Of a stretch of DNA of 64,000 bases, positions 9,041 through 17,984 are shown in pieces. Location of the stretch: NCBI RefSeq assembly GCF_000429645.1, contig NZ_KE386933.1, positions 186,001 to 250,000 on the forward strand, in the 5' to 3' direction. The position numbers and the translations under genes were made by a program. This DNA comes from Niveispirillum irakense DSM 11586 (GTDB lineage: Bacteria > Pseudomonadota > Alphaproteobacteria > Azospirillales > Azospirillaceae). Numbering within the stretch: position 1 is the stretch's first letter; each line of letters begins with the position of its first letter. Under the pieces are notes generated by a model. That model was not told the DNA's origin. It saw nothing but the letters and a program-made list of their open reading frames with translations, and ran no database searches.

Positions 9041-9388
9041 TTACCGCATGTGTCGCCGGGCGAGCGTGGCCGCACATAGCCCCAGCAGACCGCCCAACGT
9101 CGCGGGCAGTGCGGCGACAGCCGCTGCGATCAGGCTGCGCTCCATTTCCCGCAATTCCGTACCGGGTGGCGGCCATCCAGCCAGATTGGCCACCAGAACC
9201 CCGGCGGCCAACCCCAGAACGACGACCCAGGTCAAGCGGGGGACGAACAGTGAAAGGGCAAAAGCGGACACAACCAGGATCGTCAGGGTGACGGCCAACG
9301 TCCCGTCGGTCATATCCCACATGCCGGCGCAGGCCCCGAGAAGGGCCGCGAAGCTGATAAGAAGGGTGGCTTTGATGGGGGCCGACAT
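9041..9388 (-). CDS. Small membrane protein of unknown function
   Basis: A 115-residue protein with four hydrophobic stretches (about 7-22, 31-50, 53-70 and 85-107) separated by short polar links, ending in RRHMR. GGAG stands nine bases before the ATG at 9388. No family recognised. It is read on the same strand as the iron-uptake genes but separated from them by 120 bases that hold the putative Fur site, so it is probably its own unit. Confidence 0.6.
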   Translation of the reverse strand: MSAPIKATLLISFAALLGACAGMWDMTDGTLAVTLTILVVSAFALSLFVPRLTWVVVLGLAAGVLVANLAGWPPPGTELREMERSLIAAAVAALPATLGGLLGLCAATLARRHMR

Positions 9389-9538
9389 GGCGCTGATCTC
9401 CGGTTCGCCGATGAACCGTAATCTGGGCGCTGATTGCGGCGAAAGCCGGTCATTGAGCGGGCCGGTAGGGGGCAGTTGGGCGGTGATGCCGTGATAGTGG
9501 CTGATCGCCCGCTTTTGTCACAGGCCCTGCTCTTGCGG

Positions 9539-9919
9539 TTATTCCGCCGCGACGCCCCCTCGGCCCCGCATGAAAATGGTCACTTTGGCGTCCCGTTCCG
9601 TGTCCGGCAGGGCGGGAGCCATGCTGCCCTGGCGGGCGGCCTTTGTCAGGTCCGCGTGCTCACGCACCAGATTGCGCAGCACCGTCCAATGGCGGCGGAT
9701 CGCTTCCTCCACCTCTTGCAGCCGGGTTTCGGGCCCGGCAGGATGTGCCGGGAGGGCGGCAAGAATTTCCGCCAGGCTTTCATTCCCTGCGCGGTCTTCC
9801 TGGCCCGCCAGGGGCATATCCATCGCATCGCCCAGGCCCTTGTAACGGGCGCCTTCCTTGGCACGTTTGGCGAAAGCGTTGGGTTTGGCCGTTGGCGGAC
9901 GGATCAGACGCTCATACAT
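9539..9919 (-). CDS. Hypothetical cytosolic protein next to the degenerate-kinase genes
   Basis: From the ATG at 9919, preceded by GGGAGG at good spacing, the product has 126 residues. It starts MYERLIRPPTAKPNAFAKRAKEG and contains a predicted helical segment (EVEEAIRRHWTVLRNLVREHADL), with no signal peptide or membrane helix. No family recognised. The frame extends upstream to 9961, but that extension lacks a ribosome site. It lies about 110 bases downstream of the membrane protein at 10029 on the same strand and may be the last gene of that operon. Confidence 0.55.
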   Translation of the reverse strand: MYERLIRPPTAKPNAFAKRAKEGARYKGLGDAMDMPLAGQEDRAGNESLAEILAALPAHPAGPETRLQEVEEAIRRHWTVLRNLVREHADLTKAARQGSMAPALPDTERDAKVTIFMRGRGGVAAE

Positions 9920-10028
9920 GCGATGTACCTCCCGGATGAAGCCTCTCTTGTGAACAAGCAAGCCTCATGCCGGGATGGTCTGTTTCGCTTTTTCGTCGTG
10001 TCTTTAAGGGGTTGCCGCTGCCGGCGCC

Positions 10029-10538
10029 CTATGCCCCGTCGGTCAGGCCGGCAGGCTCTGCCCGGTCGGGATCGGGCTTTGCCATGATGTCGGTGCCCCA
10101 ATCGGCGATCAGCAGGGCGCGCTTTTCTTCCAGTTCCTTGATCTTGGACTGGCTGCGCAGGGCGATGATGGCGGTCACGATCTGGGGGATGAAGAAATAC
10201 ATCATCCAGCCGATGGCGGCGGCACCGAACATGACCAGCCATGTGCTGGGCGTGGCCAGCATTTGGAAAGAGATGGCCAGCGTATGCCCATGCTGCCAAA
10301 GCCGGACGATATAGGGGGCGACGCCGGACAGGTTCATTGCCCCTACGGTCAGGGCCGCGGATTTTTCCGGATCGCGATCCACAAAGATGGCAACGAAGGT
10401 GGGGATCATCCCGGCCAGCACCAGGGCGCTGGTGGGGAGGATGATGACGCCGACCGGCAGCAGCAGCAGGCATAGCAGCAGCAAGCGGCGGCCCCGCCGC
10501 CGGGGCTTCCGGTTATTATTGTAATATCCCCGGCTCAT
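10029..10538 (-). CDS. Membrane protein coupled to the degenerate kinase
   Basis: A 169-residue protein with a very basic N-terminus (RKPRRRGRR), a strong hydrophobic segment (about 19-50), a second hydrophobic region (about 92-128) and a C-terminal charged helix (SQSKIKELEEKRALLIADWGTD) likely to form a coiled coil in the cytosol. Its ATG overlaps the TGA of the kinase-like gene (ATGA at 10535-10538), and GAGGGGCGG precedes the ATG, so the two are translationally coupled. No family recognised. A membrane partner of the upstream protein is the natural inference. Confidence 0.65.
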   Translation of the reverse strand: MSRGYYNNNRKPRRRGRRLLLLCLLLLPVGVIILPTSALVLAGMIPTFVAIFVDRDPEKSAALTVGAMNLSGVAPYIVRLWQHGHTLAISFQMLATPSTWLVMFGAAAIGWMMYFFIPQIVTAIIALRSQSKIKELEEKRALLIADWGTDIMAKPDPDRAEPAGLTDGA

Positions 10539-12607
10539 CCGCCCCTCAGCATAAAGATGACGGTTCCGATCATGGTCAGGCCGGCAATGACGGAGGTGAC
10601 AACTGCTGCGATCTGCCGACCGGCATGGTCCGTCGCATCGCTTTTCAATGAAGCACCTGACCGCAGCCGGTCGATCTGCCGGGTCAGGGACTCATATTGC
10701 CGCATCGCGGTCAGAAAGCCCTTATCGTCGGCCCGGATCACGTCGATATTGTCAACGATGCGGACCAGCGCATCCAGCACGCCATCGCGGGCGGCCTGGG
10801 CCACCTCTATCTTCATCTTCTCCCGGGTTTCCTTGTTCTTGAACCGTTTGAACACCGGTTCCATCAAGGTGACCATCCAGGCGCAGAGATGGGGCAGCCG
10901 CGCCGGCCCGAAACGGTTCTGCACATCGGCCAGGATGCTGATCATGGCAATGATCCGCCGTGCCGGATCATGCTGGCTGGACAGGGGCTGGAGCAGCCGG
11001 TCGTTCAGCTTTTTGTGATGGGTTGTCAGGAAGGCCATGACATGGCGATCCACCGGGTCACGGCCGCGTGTCGGCTTGGTGGCGATCTGTTCCAGTGCGG
11101 CCAGCAATTCTGCCGGGGTCAGCACATAATAATCGCGCAGGTGCGGTGCCAGGCAGGGGCAGGCGGGGCAGAGTTCATACAGCACCCGCTCAATACCGAA
11201 CCCCATCCCGACATGTTCCAGCAAGGTCCGCTGCCCGTCATAGCTCTGCACCATGGGGACATATTCGGGCCGGAAATCAGGCTGGCAATTCACCCAGAAC
11301 ATGGGCAACTGCGCCAGCACCAATTCGGCATAAGGCTGTATGCTGCCATTCTGCCACATCGCTTCCGCCATGGCTGGTCCCAGCCCGTCCGGCATGACGG
11401 CGATGCCGCGATAGCGGATGGGGGACGGCGGGTCCAGGGCGATGGTCACGCGGGCGACCAGCTTTTCTTCCTGCGTGGCGGCCCGCCCGCCCACACTGGC
11501 GGAGGTGATGGCCGTCTGCACCATCTCGGCCCGGGTCTCGTCGCCCACGCTGCGGCGGACCCATTTTTCCACCTCCCCGCGTTCGATCAGGGGGGCGGCG
11601 GCGGCCGTATTCCGGGCCAGGGCGCGGGCCAGTGAGCGGCAATGCAGCAACTGGTCGCCCTGGAAATCAAACGGGCGGGCGCCGCGCCGGGGAATTTGCG
11701 GCTGTTTGGAGGAATGGCGGCGGCCTTGCAGCCACATATCCAGGTCGGACAGGCTCCACCGCTGTTTGGCATCATCCGTCATCAGCCCGCGCAGCGGTTC
11801 CAGCAGGCTTTGCGGCAGGCGCAGATGGCCCGTCAGCGCGGAATAGGTGCCCCGGTCCATCTTGGCGCGGATCAGCCCCTCGTCATCCAGGTCGGGCAGG
11901 GGGTGCCGGCCCAGCACCAGCACCAGCAGCGTGATGCCCAGGGCATAGAGATCATCGCCGATCGTGCCGGGGCCGCGCCCGGCGGGCTGGGCCTGGGCCC
12001 TCTCGATCGTCTCCATCAGCACCGGCTGGGCATAGCCGGTCGGGGTCGACAGGCAGTCGCCCAGCATGACGGCGCTGGAAACCGTATCCTTGTAAAAAAG
12101 ATTGTTCGGCCGGATCGCCCCGCAGGTCAGGCCCCGCGCATTCATCTCCCGCAGGACGTACAGCAGGTTGGGCATCAGGGTGCGCGTCACCAGATCATCG
12201 TTGAATGGTTCGCGCACATCGGACAGGTCATTCATCACCCGCCGGCCACCGGGCCGTTCATAGACCAGGGCGAAGCGGCGCTTGCCATCGGGCGTCCAGT
12301 CCACCGTGCCCCAATCCAGCAGGCGCATCAGGGCGGGGTTCTCGATGGTGCGGAACCCGCTCAGTGCTTCCACCCGCGCCGGGACGGGGCGATCGGTGAT
12401 GATGGCGAAGCTTTCCGTCTTGCGGTCGCGGGCCATGCGGCTGGCAAAGGCGCTGCCGCCAGCCGAATCCAGTCCGGCCAGGGGGGAGCCGGGCATGATC
12501 TCGCACCGGCCGCCCAGATCGACCGGCGCATAATGGGCCGCCGGCCGCATTGCGGGCGGCTCCGGCATCTCGTCAGGGGCGGCGCTGGTTGCCATGCTGG
12601 CTGCCAT
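10535..12607 (-). CDS. Kinase-fold protein with degenerate catalytic loop and C-terminal membrane anchor
   Basis: A 690-residue protein. Residues ~60-300 resemble a Ser/Thr protein kinase: the catalytic-loop region reads CGAIRPNNLF (162-171), so the HRD aspartate is absent while Asn169 is kept, and the DFG position reads LGDCLS (182-187). GDDLYALGITLLVLVLGRHPL corresponds to the kinase F helix. Residues ~310-660 are a long region of unknown fold with a CPACPC cluster. A single helix near 667-687 ends the protein, so the bulk faces the cytosol. It is probably a pseudokinase or an atypical kinase. It overlaps the next gene by ATGA. Start at 12607 is the furthest plausible ATG; MATSAAPDEM four codons in is an alternative. 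Confidence 0.75.
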   Translation of the reverse strand: MAASMATSAAPDEMPEPPAMRPAAHYAPVDLGGRCEIMPGSPLAGLDSAGGSAFASRMARDRKTESFAIITDRPVPARVEALSGFRTIENPALMRLLDWGTVDWTPDGKRRFALVYERPGGRRVMNDLSDVREPFNDDLVTRTLMPNLLYVLREMNARGLTCGAIRPNNLFYKDTVSSAVMLGDCLSTPTGYAQPVLMETIERAQAQPAGRGPGTIGDDLYALGITLLVLVLGRHPLPDLDDEGLIRAKMDRGTYSALTGHLRLPQSLLEPLRGLMTDDAKQRWSLSDLDMWLQGRRHSSKQPQIPRRGARPFDFQGDQLLHCRSLARALARNTAAAAPLIERGEVEKWVRRSVGDETRAEMVQTAITSASVGGRAATQEEKLVARVTIALDPPSPIRYRGIAVMPDGLGPAMAEAMWQNGSIQPYAELVLAQLPMFWVNCQPDFRPEYVPMVQSYDGQRTLLEHVGMGFGIERVLYELCPACPCLAPHLRDYYVLTPAELLAALEQIATKPTRGRDPVDRHVMAFLTTHHKKLNDRLLQPLSSQHDPARRIIAMISILADVQNRFGPARLPHLCAWMVTLMEPVFKRFKNKETREKMKIEVAQAARDGVLDALVRIVDNIDVIRADDKGFLTAMRQYESLTRQIDRLRSGASLKSDATDHAGRQIAAVVTSVIAGLTMIGTVIFMLRGG

Positions 12608-12706
12608 GGTCGGCGGGGATCTCCGGCTTCAAGGGCACGGCCACGCGCGCCGTCCGGCCGGATCATGGCAAACCATGCGGCTTTGCACAATGGTGGGTGG
12701 AAAGCT

Positions 12707-13165
12707 TCACGGACCGGGGGGGGATATGCCGGCGGCGGGGGCGGCGGTGACCCGCATCAGGGCGCCATCCACCGCCACCACCCGCACCTTTGCCCCGGCG
12801 GGCAAATCCTCTTCCGCCGTCACGGGCCAGAGCGTGTCACCGACATGGACACGGCCCCGCCCGCCGCTCAGCGCCGTTTCCAGCGTGAAGATATGGCCGA
12901 CATATTGCTCCGCCCTGCGGTTCAAGGTGCTGGCCGGCCCATCTTCCCGACCACGCGGCATAAACCGGCGCGACAGCGCATAGGCCAGGGCGGCCAGCAC
13001 GCCGAACAGGACCAGTTCCACCGCCAGGGCCATGTCGGGCAGGACCCAGGCGATGATGCCGGTCAGCGCCGCCGCACCCGCAACCCAAAGAAAGGCGGCA
13101 CCTGGAATGAACATTTCCAGTGCCGCCAGCGCCAATGCCAGACACCACCAGTACCAGAAGATCAT
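12707..13165 (-). CDS. NfeD short-form membrane protein
   Basis: A 152-residue protein: hydrophobic helices at about 2-25, 27-45 and 47-65, then a cytosolic OB-fold-like segment (YVGHIFTLETALSGGRGRVHVGDTLWPV) typical of NfeD C-terminal domains. NfeD proteins pair with SPFH-domain proteins and are thought to help organise membrane microdomains. The SPFH gene lies just upstream at 13219 on the same strand with a 53-base gap, the usual arrangement. Confidence 0.88.
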   Translation of the reverse strand: MIFWYWWCLALALAALEMFIPGAAFLWVAGAAALTGIIAWVLPDMALAVELVLFGVLAALAYALSRRFMPRGREDGPASTLNRRAEQYVGHIFTLETALSGGRGRVHVGDTLWPVTAEEDLPAGAKVRVVAVDGALMRVTAAPAAGISPPGP

Positions 13166-13218
13166 GGGCCGCCTCCCTCAAGGCAAAGGGTCGGATAGGA
13201 GATGGGATAATGGATGCG

Positions 13219-14226
13219 TCAGGCCGGCCCCTGAGGCGTGCCCCAGGGGGAGGGCGGCGGCGATGCCGGACGGTTTGGCGATGGCGGGCGCGGCCCCTTG
13301 TTGCCCTCTCCCTCCTTCGGGCCGAAGGCGTCACGGGCAATTTCTGCCAACCCGCCCAGCGTGCCGATGATGCCGGTGGTTTCCATCGGCATGAACAGCA
13401 CTTTCTGGTTCGGGCTATGAGCAAATTCCTTGAAAGTGGTCAGATATTGCTGGGCCACGAAATAGTTGATGGCCTGGACATTGCCGCCGGCAATGGCGTC
13501 CGACACCATGCGGGTGGCAGCGGCTTCGGCTTCCGCTTCGCGTTCACGCGCCTCGGCATCGCGGAAGGCGGCCTCCCGGCGGCCTTCGGCTTCCAGAATG
13601 GCGGCCTGCTTCTGGCCTTCCGCCTTCAGGATGGCGGATTGCCGTGCGCCCTCTGCTTCCAGGATCTGGGCGCGACGGTCACGTTCGGCTTTCATCTGCC
13701 GGGCCATGCTGTCCACCAGATCGCGCGGCGGCTGGATATCGCGAATTTCGATGCGGGTGACCTTGATGCCCCAGGGCTGGGTGGCATCATCGACCACATG
13801 CAGAAGCTGGGCGTTGATGCGGTCGCGCTGGGACAGCAGCTCGTCCAGGTCCATGGAGCCCATGACGGTACGCACATTGGTCATGGTCAGGTTCAGGATG
13901 GCCAGTTGAAGCTGGTTCACCTCATAGGCGGCGCGGGCAGCATCCAGCACCTGATAGAAGACGACGCCATCCACGGTCACCATGGCATTGTCCTTGGTGA
14001 TCACTTCCTGGCTGGGCACGTCCAGCACCGTTTCCATCATGCTCAGCTTTGTGCCGATCCGATCCACGAAGGGAATGATGAAATGCAGGCCGGGGCGCAG
14101 GGTATGGGTATAGCGGCCGAACCGCTCCACCGTGAATTCCTGCCCCTGGGGCACGGTCTTGATCCCGGCGAAGGCCAGCAGGATGCCAAAGACGGCGACC
14201 ACGCCGGCGAAAATACCGAACTCCAT
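13219..14226 (-). CDS. qmcA: SPFH/Band 7 (stomatin/paraslipin-like, QmcA) protein
   Basis: From the ATG at 14226 (AAGGGATGG upstream) the product has 335 residues: one N-terminal helix ([19 protein letters not shown]), the stomatin signature ([18 protein letters not shown]), the SPFH domain, a charged coiled coil rich in Glu/Ala/Arg (about 190-250) and a proline-rich tail. It would be a membrane-anchored oligomeric scaffold. It is followed by its NfeD partner. The frame is open to 14445, but that extension is not typical and overlaps the intergenic region. Confidence 0.92.
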   Translation of the reverse strand: MEFGIFAGVVAVFGILLAFAGIKTVPQGQEFTVERFGRYTHTLRPGLHFIIPFVDRIGTKLSMMETVLDVPSQEVITKDNAMVTVDGVVFYQVLDAARAAYEVNQLQLAILNLTMTNVRTVMGSMDLDELLSQRDRINAQLLHVVDDATQPWGIKVTRIEIRDIQPPRDLVDSMARQMKAERDRRAQILEAEGARQSAILKAEGQKQAAILEAEGRREAAFRDAEAREREAEAEAAATRMVSDAIAGGNVQAINYFVAQQYLTTFKEFAHSPNQKVLFMPMETTGIIGTLGGLAEIARDAFGPKEGEGNKGPRPPSPNRPASPPPSPWGTPQGPA

Positions 14227-14317
14227 GCTTTTCCATCCCTTTATGCGTTGTGGCCCTTTCCCCATTCTATCATTCCAGGTGGGGAAAGGCGCAAGCGGGA
14301 TGCAACCGCCGGACGGT

Positions 14318-15457
14318 CTATTTCGCCAGACTGGTCGGAAGAGGTACGCCGCCGACCAGGGCGCCGATGGGACGCAGAACCGGGGTCGCCTCGCAGACGA
14401 TGCGGAACACGGCCAGGATGGGGACGGCCAGCAGCGCCCCGGCAATCCCCCAGAGCCAGCCCCAGAACAAAACGGTGGCGAAAACGAAAATCGGATTCAG
14501 CGTCAAGCGCCGTCCCACGATCATGGGGGTGAGGAAATTACCTTCTATCGAGGTGATGGCGATGAAACAGAGCGCAGGCAGCAGGGATTGGGTCCAGTTG
14601 TCGAAACTGACCACACCGACGACGAACAGCATCGCCGTTGTCACGGCCGGCCCCAGATAGGGCACGAAATTGAACAGACCCGCCAGCGCGCCCCATAATA
14701 TCGGGGACGGGACGCCCAGCAACGTCATGACCCCCGCCGTCACAAGGGCCAGCGCGCTGTTGATGATGGTGATGGTCACCAGATATTGGGTGATATTGGT
14801 CTGTACTGTCACGACGATATCGGACAGATGCGTGCGATCATCCCGCCTTGGCAGGGAGGATAATACACAGGTCAGCGTGTTTTTGCCGAAGGCCAGGATG
14901 AAATAGGTCAAGGCCAGCACCACCAGGCTTTGCCCTACCACCACCTGCGCCTGGGCCATGACGGCTTCTGCCAGGGAGGGTCCTCGCATCACCACTTCCC
15001 GTTGGGCGCCTTCGCTGCGGGTCATGCGTTGCAGCCGTTCGGTGGCCTGCCGGGCGGGGGCCAGGGCGCGCTGCAGGCCGTGCATACGGTCCTGCAAAGT
15101 TTCCATGACCTGCGGCGCCCGCTCCACCCAGGCCACCGCCGGTTCGGCCAGCACCCGCACGCCGCTGCCGGCAATCCCCAGGACCAGGACAATAACAAGG
15201 GCCGCGCCAACGGGATCAGGCAGGCGCAGGCGGTTCAACCCCCGCACTGCCGGTCGCAGCAGCAGCGCCAGCAGGATGGCGAGGAAGATGGGCAGCAGGA
15301 TGTCCTGCGCCACAAAAAGCGTGTACATCACGGCCAGGGCCAACAGAAAACCCAGCAGCCAGGTCTGGACCCGGCGGATCTGTTCCTGCCCCTTCACCGC
15401 CGGCATCATCCTCGCGGCCAGCGCCCGCCCCGTACCTGCCCGGTCCTCGATCCCCAT
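14318..15457 (-). CDS. AI-2E/PerM-family transporter
   Basis: A 379-residue integral membrane protein with the AI-2E (PerM/TqsA) layout: a pair of N-terminal helices ([36 protein letters not shown]), a periplasmic helical insert, and a C-terminal group with [20 protein letters not shown], the family signature. AGGGGG stands seven bases before the ATG at 15457; an adjacent TTG is a less likely start. Members export autoinducer-2 or act as Na+/H+ antiporters, so the substrate here is open. It is 91 bases upstream of the SPFH gene, same strand. Confidence 0.9.
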   Translation of the reverse strand: MGIEDRAGTGRALAARMMPAVKGQEQIRRVQTWLLGFLLALAVMYTLFVAQDILLPIFLAILLALLLRPAVRGLNRLRLPDPVGAALVIVLVLGIAGSGVRVLAEPAVAWVERAPQVMETLQDRMHGLQRALAPARQATERLQRMTRSEGAQREVVMRGPSLAEAVMAQAQVVVGQSLVVLALTYFILAFGKNTLTCVLSSLPRRDDRTHLSDIVVTVQTNITQYLVTITIINSALALVTAGVMTLLGVPSPILWGALAGLFNFVPYLGPAVTTAMLFVVGVVSFDNWTQSLLPALCFIAITSIEGNFLTPMIVGRRLTLNPIFVFATVLFWGWLWGIAGALLAVPILAVFRIVCEATPVLRPIGALVGGVPLPTSLAK

Positions 15458-15614
15458 CAAATCCCCCTGTCATGAAACCGATGCTTTAACGCGGTACAGG
15501 CGGGGAAGGTCCGCAGCTTTATTGGTAGCGTTGATATGCTGAGCGACGGCCATTGAAGCGGAGAGGCGGTCGGGATAGCCTGCGCCCATCCCTTATCCTT
15601 ACCGGATCGCCCCC

Positions 15615-16109
15615 ATGAAATCCCTGTGCCGCCTCGCCGCCGTCTGTCTGCTGGCTTTTCTGCCGGCGCTGCCCGCTGCTGCTCAGCAGGAGGTGGGGGA
15701 ATTCAGCAATGACTGGACGGGCAACGGGCTCAAGGTGACGGCCTTCAGCGACCCTGAGGTCAAGGGCGTCACCTGCCATATCGTGGATTTCGACCGGTCG
15801 CTGATTGACCGTCTGTCCAAGGGTAACTGGTTTGAGGATCCGTCCAATGCTTCTATTGCCTGCCGCCAGACCGGACCCATCGAGATTGGCGATATCGACC
15901 TGTCCAAACGGGGGGAAGAGGTCTTCTCCGAACGTAAAAGTCTTGTTTTCAAGGCCATTGCGGTGCGCCGCATCTATGACCGGGAGAATGACACGCTGAT
16001 CTATGTCGTCTACAGCCGTCAGGTAAAGGATGCCTCTGCCAAGATGTCCATCACTTCGGTGCCCCTGTTCGCGGCCAATCCCGTATGGGTGAAGGGCAAG
16101 CCGCAATAA
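15615..16109 (+). CDS. creA: CreA family exported protein
   Basis: A 164-residue protein with a signal peptide (1-23, ending AAA-Q) and the CreA pattern: EVGEFSNDWTGNGLKVTAFSDP, GVTCHIVDFDRS, then NASIACRQTGPI and VPLF at the end. Two conserved cysteines may form a disulfide. CreA is widespread in Proteobacteria, probably periplasmic, with no settled function. Monocistronic by position. Confidence 0.9.
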   Translation: MKSLCRLAAVCLLAFLPALPAAAQQEVGEFSNDWTGNGLKVTAFSDPEVKGVTCHIVDFDRSLIDRLSKGNWFEDPSNASIACRQTGPIEIGDIDLSKRGEEVFSERKSLVFKAIAVRRIYDRENDTLIYVVYSRQVKDASAKMSITSVPLFAANPVWVKGKPQ

Positions 16110-16214
16110 AATCGTAGCCGCTTAATTACTGTGCGGTTGTTTGCGGCCAATTGAATTTCCCGCTGAACTGTCCGATGGTATATATCCGAACGGGGTGGGC
16201 GGACGGGGCGCAAA

Positions 16215-17966
16215 ATGTGGCTATCCAGTCTGGTTGGCGGCAGCACCGCAAAAGGCGGGATTGGCCGGCGACTAAATTTTGAAGTACAGGCCTATAAGGT
16301 CGATCACTGGGTGATTGAGGAAATCTGCGCCTCTGAGGAAGAGGCGAAGGCGGTTGCCACGCGCCTGCTGCCCCTGCGTGAAGGGGTGCGTATCGTACGC
16401 GATTTCACGGGCGCCCCCGGCATGCCGCCCACCCAGACCATTCTTTTTTCCGAGATGCGGGACGGGCAGACCCGGGCCATCACCGTGCAGCCGGTGGATG
16501 AGGCACCGTTATGCATGGAAAGCACGGATTATCTGCAGGAAGGCAGCCGGCAGGTCATTTCCCGCATGCTGCGGCAATATCTGGAGGAACGGTCGCTGAC
16601 GGCGTCGGAGCTTCTCTATAATGCCGGCGAGATGAAGCGGGCCTTCAATTACGAAAATATGGTGCCCATTGCTGTGGGCCGTGTCGCGACCGTTCAGGGC
16701 AAGGCCGCCAGCCTGGATATGCGCGAACGCCGCGACCAGATCTATGCCAGCCTGACGGAATTGCAGAACCGGGCCGATGCAGCGCAGAAGCGGGCGCCCT
16801 TTTCCATCCGGCAGGATGGTTTCACCACCGCCATGACCAAGGCGGCGGCGCTGGGCGCTGGCGATCCGGCAACGGTGGATTATCTGTCCAAGGTGGTCTT
16901 CTGCCGCGATCTGGTGCAGATCCGCAATCTGCTGGGCAAGGTGGAATGGCTGCTGGAAACAGCGGCGGATGCCGCCAACGGACCGGCCTCTCATCTCGCT
17001 ATCATTGATACGCTGGTGGCGGATGCCATTTCCTTCCCCAGCGTGGTGCAGGATCTGCTGGGCCGCCAGCCCGATCTGGGCACCGCGCTGGGCCGGCTGC
17101 TGGATGTGCTGGACGGGCAGTTTGAAACCGATGGGCGGGAAAGCGCCCCGGCCATTACCGCTATCCTCTCCCGCTGGCTGGGCACGGGTCAGGCGCCGCA
17201 AAGCGGGCAGGTGATGTTTGAAAGCCTGCTGCGCAGCCTGCGGGGAACGGCCCCGCTGGCGCGTGATCCGCAACGCAACCGGGCGGCTTTCAGCCAGTTG
17301 ACGGCGCGTGTCATCACCCCGTCCGGCTTGATCGGCGGCAGCCGCATGGCGGAGGCGCTGACCTCTGGCTATCTGCGTTTTCTGGAACAGGGCGGGTCGG
17401 AAGGCCGGCGTCTTTCCATTGATGGCATGCTGGGCATCATTGCGTTGCCGCGCGATCGGGCGCTGTATCTGACGGAACTGGCCGATAGCGACCTTGGTCG
17501 TCGGGAAATGGATACGTTGGTCGTGCGGCTGCGGCCGCTGCTGGGCCGGGGGATGGATGTCAACACGCTGGTCGGCGCGCAGGTGCCGTTGAAGCCCAAA
17601 ATGCAGGCCATGGCCGCCCTCTACCGTGCCATAGGCGCCAGCGGCCTGCCGGGGGAGGAGGCGGAACGGTTGGCCGATCAGGTGGATGGGATGGTGGCCG
17701 ACTATATCGTGGCATCCCGCGTGATTGAGAAGCTGGACGATCCTGGCGCCAGCCTGCGGGTGCGGGCGACCCGTCTGATGCAGTTCGCGGCCAATGATGT
17801 GCTGTCCAGCCCCAAGGCGCGGCGCATGGTGCGTGACCAGATTGTCGGTCATCTGCGCCAGCCCAATTTCGACGGCAAGTTCGTTGAAGGCTTGTCCAGC
17901 CCGCAGGAACAGGCCCAGGCGCTGCGCAATTTCCACAATCTTCTGCGCCAGGCTGATTTCGTTTAA
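16215..17966 (+). CDS. 583-residue uncharacterised protein
   Basis: A long cytosolic protein without signal peptide or membrane helix. Residues ~20-65 (FEVQAYKVDHWVIEE, then EEEAKAVATRLLPLREGVRIVRDF) look like a small beta-alpha-beta module. The rest is almost wholly helical, with repeated Leu/Ala-rich helices (for example VQIRNLLGKVEWLLETAADAA and LGTALGRLLDVLDGQFE), suggesting an alpha-solenoid or scaffold. I do not recognise a family. It lies between creA and mutL, alone on its transcript, convergent with mutL with an 18-base gap. The N-terminal module recalls the C-terminal end of the tandem pair at 24871-26045, a resemblance that needs testing. Confidence 0.75.
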   Translation: MWLSSLVGGSTAKGGIGRRLNFEVQAYKVDHWVIEEICASEEEAKAVATRLLPLREGVRIVRDFTGAPGMPPTQTILFSEMRDGQTRAITVQPVDEAPLCMESTDYLQEGSRQVISRMLRQYLEERSLTASELLYNAGEMKRAFNYENMVPIAVGRVATVQGKAASLDMRERRDQIYASLTELQNRADAAQKRAPFSIRQDGFTTAMTKAAALGAGDPATVDYLSKVVFCRDLVQIRNLLGKVEWLLETAADAANGPASHLAIIDTLVADAISFPSVVQDLLGRQPDLGTALGRLLDVLDGQFETDGRESAPAITAILSRWLGTGQAPQSGQVMFESLLRSLRGTAPLARDPQRNRAAFSQLTARVITPSGLIGGSRMAEALTSGYLRFLEQGGSEGRRLSIDGMLGIIALPRDRALYLTELADSDLGRREMDTLVVRLRPLLGRGMDVNTLVGAQVPLKPKMQAMAALYRAIGASGLPGEEAERLADQVDGMVADYIVASRVIEKLDDPGASLRVRATRLMQFAANDVLSSPKARRMVRDQIVGHLRQPNFDGKFVEGLSSPQEQAQALRNFHNLLRQADFV

Positions 17967-17984
17967 CGCAGCCAGGTTTTCTCC

